From the NCBI GenBank assembly GCA_007745635.1, contig CP036272.1:2151900-2215899 (forward strand): 64,000 nucleotides of DNA, in the 5' to 3' direction. The stretch is from Stieleria bergensis. Its GTDB lineage: Bacteria; Planctomycetota; Planctomycetia; Pirellulales; Pirellulaceae. The notes below the pieces were generated by a model that was given only the letters and a program-made list of their open reading frames with translations, had not been told where the DNA came from and searched no databases. The position numbers and the translations under genes are program-made. Position 1 is the stretch's first letter. The number at the start of each line of letters is the position of its first letter. Below, piece by piece: positions 61,617 to 64,000 of the stretch.

Positions 61617-64000
61617 TCAATTCTGCGTTTCTTGTTCCGTGTCATCTGTTTCTTTGCGAACTGCCCGAATGAAGTCGGTTCGCAAGTTGGTGTCCTTGCT
61701 TGGGGCAGCCAATGGGGCATGGGCCAGATGAGCGAGGAGCAACGTTTGCGAACGTGCTTGGCTGGCTTGGGGGCTGATGGTCATGCCTTCAACGGAACCA
61801 TCGATGCGGGCAATCAGTCGTGTGGTTCCCGGCGGGATGCCTTCTGCAGAACTCACTTGAGCCATCAAGCTTGCGGTCTGCATGGGCAGGCTTGGTGAAA
61901 CTTCCAGGTCGTCGCGAGATTCAAATTCCAGTTGCACGGACTCGCCGGGCTTTAGCAGGCCGACGCTCGCGACCATCACGTCGTTCTGCTGTGATTTTCG
62001 AATCACAAACGTATCCGAAAGCTCTAGATCAATCTCACTGGTCAATGTGTTTGAAGCATCCAGTTGCAACGTTCCGGCAACATCAACTATTTCTTCGCTG
62101 CGTAAGTAACGAACTCGGTTACTGGGGACCGCGAAGTCAAGTAATTCTGGACCGTCGGCGTAAGCCGTTCGTATGCTGGGTTGCGAAGTGATGTCTGATG
62201 AAACGGTTTTGTCAAATGGCAGCGCGACGCCGTCTTCGCTGGGGAAAGCAATTTGGTAGCGACTGGAAAGCGAGTTGTAGACGGCGGCAACGCGTGAAAG
62301 GTGACCGCGCCGATGCCCCGGTTGCAGCTCGAGTAAAGCCAATTCCGTGTGACTGCGTGCGAAGCCAATGTCCAGTTGCGCCTGCCGGGCGGCAACCGCA
62401 GCGCCAACAATCGCGATCACGGGAACGGCAAACCAAACGTACTCCGGTTTCCCCATCAGGCGAAACACAAGGAAGTTCACAGGGATCAAAACGATCAAGT
62501 AAATGATCAGCGATTGAATGACGAATCCAGACTTAGGGATCGTGATCCCCGCTTCTTTGGCAATCGTACGTTGCATCAAGTCAATCCAGTCGCTTGTCGC
62601 ATTCCATCCCGAGATGCCGCTTTGTGGATCCACCACGGTGTAAGGGTCAAACGGGCTGAACCGTTTTGCCGGTCGGTTTGCTGGCAACAAGGCATCGCGA
62701 GAACTGATCCGAAACCGCGTATTGACCGCTGGATCGGTGCGCAGTTTTGTGCCCGTGAAGGTTAGCTTGAGAACTTCGTTGCCAGCATCGTCCAGTGTTT
62801 CAGCGTCGGGATTGATACGAGCGTAGGTTCTCGCCGGTCGGTTCAGTATCGCGTTGCTAAAGAAACTGTCGAACGAGTCCCAGCCGACCAGCCAGTCGCC
62901 ACAGAGGTCAAACCGAGATTGAATGACATGGCCGAGTCCCATCGGTTTGGAAAGCAGCATTTGGGACGAGCCTGCAATGGCTTGCCCGCCTGGATTCAAG
63001 TTTCCATCGACCGCCACGCGGGCTGTCCCGTCGGTGACTAGGCTGATTTGTTTAGTGATCGTTCGGTCAGACTCAACGGAATTGTTTTCAATCAGTTCCG
63101 TCGCCGCATCGGTGCTCAGTTCAATCGTTCGCGGGGAACGCAGAGGCAGGTGATCCGCAAACGTTGTATTGTTCAAAATACTGCTGGCATCAGAACCGTT
63201 GACAATCAAGCGACCACCAAAGTGCACCCAGTCTTGGAGTGCTTGCATTTGTCGCGGAGTGAGTTTGTCTTCTGGAATGTCGTCCCACAGAATCACGGCG
63301 ATGCTGGTCATGTCGAGCATTGTTTCCGGAAGCGGGATCAGGTTTTCACTGTCCGGAATCGCCAATTGATAGTTGCTGGTCTGCACGGGATTGTCGAGGT
63401 TGCTTTCAACCGTACCGACCCAGTCAGCGACTTGCAGCCGCGCAAAGTGCTCTGGACGCGTGGTCAGAACAACGAAGAAATACTCTCCGGCTTCTAAGGG
63501 CCGACAGGGTTTGGCACCCAGATCGAGTGTTAAGCCGGACCTGGGAGTGAATCGACGCCCGATGGTGATCGACTGCACACTGGACTTGTTGCCTTTGGGA
63601 GCAAGCAACCGAAAGTCGATTTTACGAGCTTGTCCTTTGGGCAGGTTCACCGGTCGCGAGCTTGACAGCGCCGCGCCACTGGTGATGGGCTTGTTGTCGG
63701 TTTGGCCAGCGTCTGCCAGGGACGAATAATTGGTCGTGATGGTGTTGGCTTGGCCAGAGAAGTTCCCACGCAGATCTTGCTGATTGCTCTTCAGTGTCTG
63801 TTCCGCGGTGATCCAGTGTCCCGGTTTGGCGTAGTTGTTCAGGCCCTTGCGTGGGTTTGGATAGACCGTAAAACTCCCAACGCTAAACGCCTCTTTGGGC
63901 TGTTGGGGGTCTGAATTCGGATTCTGAGTCGTGCTGTCGCGACAGCCGTCGCAGCCGACAAGCATTAGCGTGCTTAGCAGCGAGAGAAAAACGAAGACCG
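61617..64000 (-). CDS. Large lipoprotein with internal membrane helices (5' truncated by window edge)
   Basis: The frame runs off the window: upstream of the internal ATG at 63965 it reads VFVFLSLLSTLMLVGCDG, a lipoprotein signal with lipobox LVGC, so the true start is past 64000. 794 residues are visible. The N-terminal half is a soluble exported domain: ITIGRRFTPRSGLTLDLGAKP is strand-rich, and IAVILWDDIPEDKLTPRQMQALQDWVHFGGRLIVNG is the segment typical of GATase-like DUF4159/DUF4350/GldG-type domains. Two membrane helices (SLIIYLIVLIPVNFLVF and WFAVPVIAIVGAAVAA) lie at about two thirds, followed by a beta-rich C-terminal region. It probably forms one operon with the ABC ATPase and YfhO genes. 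Function unknown; GldG-like ABC accessory is the best guess. Confidence 0.75.
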   Translation of the reverse strand, partial: VFVFLSLLSTLMLVGCDGCRDSTTQNPNSDPQQPKEAFSVGSFTVYPNPRKGLNNYAKPGHWITAEQTLKSNQQDLRGNFSGQANTITTNYSSLADAGQTDNKPITSGAALSSSRPVNLPKGQARKIDFRLLAPKGNKSSVQSITIGRRFTPRSGLTLDLGAKPCRPLEAGEYFFVVLTTRPEHFARLQVADWVGTVESNLDNPVQTSNYQLAIPDSENLIPLPETMLDMTSIAVILWDDIPEDKLTPRQMQALQDWVHFGGRLIVNGSDASSILNNTTFADHLPLRSPRTIELSTDAATELIENNSVESDRTITKQISLVTDGTARVAVDGNLNPGGQAIAGSSQMLLSKPMGLGHVIQSRFDLCGDWLVGWDSFDSFFSNAILNRPARTYARINPDAETLDDAGNEVLKLTFTGTKLRTDPAVNTRFRISSRDALLPANRPAKRFSPFDPYTVVDPQSGISGWNATSDWIDLMQRTIAKEAGITIPKSGFVIQSLIIYLIVLIPVNFLVFRLMGKPEYVWFAVPVIAIVGAAVAARQAQLDIGFARSHTELALLELQPGHRRGHLSRVAAVYNSLSSRYQIAFPSEDGVALPFDKTVSSDITSQPSIRTAYADGPELLDFAVPSNRVRYLRSEEIVDVAGTLQLDASNTLTSEIDLELSDTFVIRKSQQNDVMVASVGLLKPGESVQLEFESRDDLEVSPSLPMQTASLMAQVSSAEGIPPGTTRLIARIDGSVEGMTISPQASQARSQTLLLAHLAHAPLAAPSKDTNLRTDFIRAVRKETDDTEQETQN

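Overview
The window reads as chromosomal DNA of a planctomycete, most likely a Pirellulaceae (Rhodopirellula-type) bacterium. The evidence is the combination of a PSD1-type cytochrome/DUF1549/DUF1553 protein with a DUF1501 protein, a sulfatase with a Cys-type active site, very large Ser/Thr kinases fused to beta-propeller (WD40-like) tails, a YfhO membrane protein, weak or absent Shine-Dalgarno sites and loosely packed genes. I see no phage, insertion sequence, integrase or CRISPR array.

Layout. 1-2963: end of a carotenoid-type cluster (CrtI/CrtN-family oxidoreductase cut by the window edge, PlsC-like acyltransferase, family 2 glycosyltransferase). 3125-6533: secreted lipoprotein of unknown role, then sufU-sufS for Fe-S assembly. 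6592-11000: serine hydrolase, acetate-type sodium symporter with its DUF485 partner, and a PhnP-like metallo-hydrolase. 11439-15246: translation/replication block rplY-pth-rpsF-ssb-rplI and tRNA-Leu; rpsR is absent from its usual place. 15416-18961: second serine hydrolase, a small protein resembling TNT-type NAD glycohydrolase domains, and a sulfatase. 19076-30326: two paralogous ~1700-residue membrane kinases with propeller tails, separated by a small secreted protein on the other strand. 30408-34917: possible gene remnant, SNF2 helicase with a translationally coupled partner, small proteins and tRNA-Pro. 35358-45246: Stv-like small protein, secreted proteins, a large alpha/beta hydrolase, the DUF1501/PSD1 pair and a LysR regulator with a palindrome just before its start. 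45432-52523: gltB-gltD glutamate synthase and a PilZ protein. 52727-57759: homoserine dehydrogenase, a type II secretion/type IV pilus-like GspF-GspE pair, and dapA. 57882-64000: a minus-strand operon of a lipoprotein (cut by the window edge), an ABC ATPase and a YfhO-like protein.

How the parts fit. Core nitrogen and amino-acid metabolism (gltBD, hom, dapA) and translation genes are interleaved with lineage-specific envelope and signalling genes. The strongest unexplained signals are: a family of short hairpin-forming intergenic repeats that sits mainly in gaps between convergent genes; the twin kinase-propeller genes; two free-standing small proteins with polymorphic-toxin-type signatures; and the lipoprotein/ABC/YfhO operon. 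Functional statements rest on motif recognition by eye; no database search was run.
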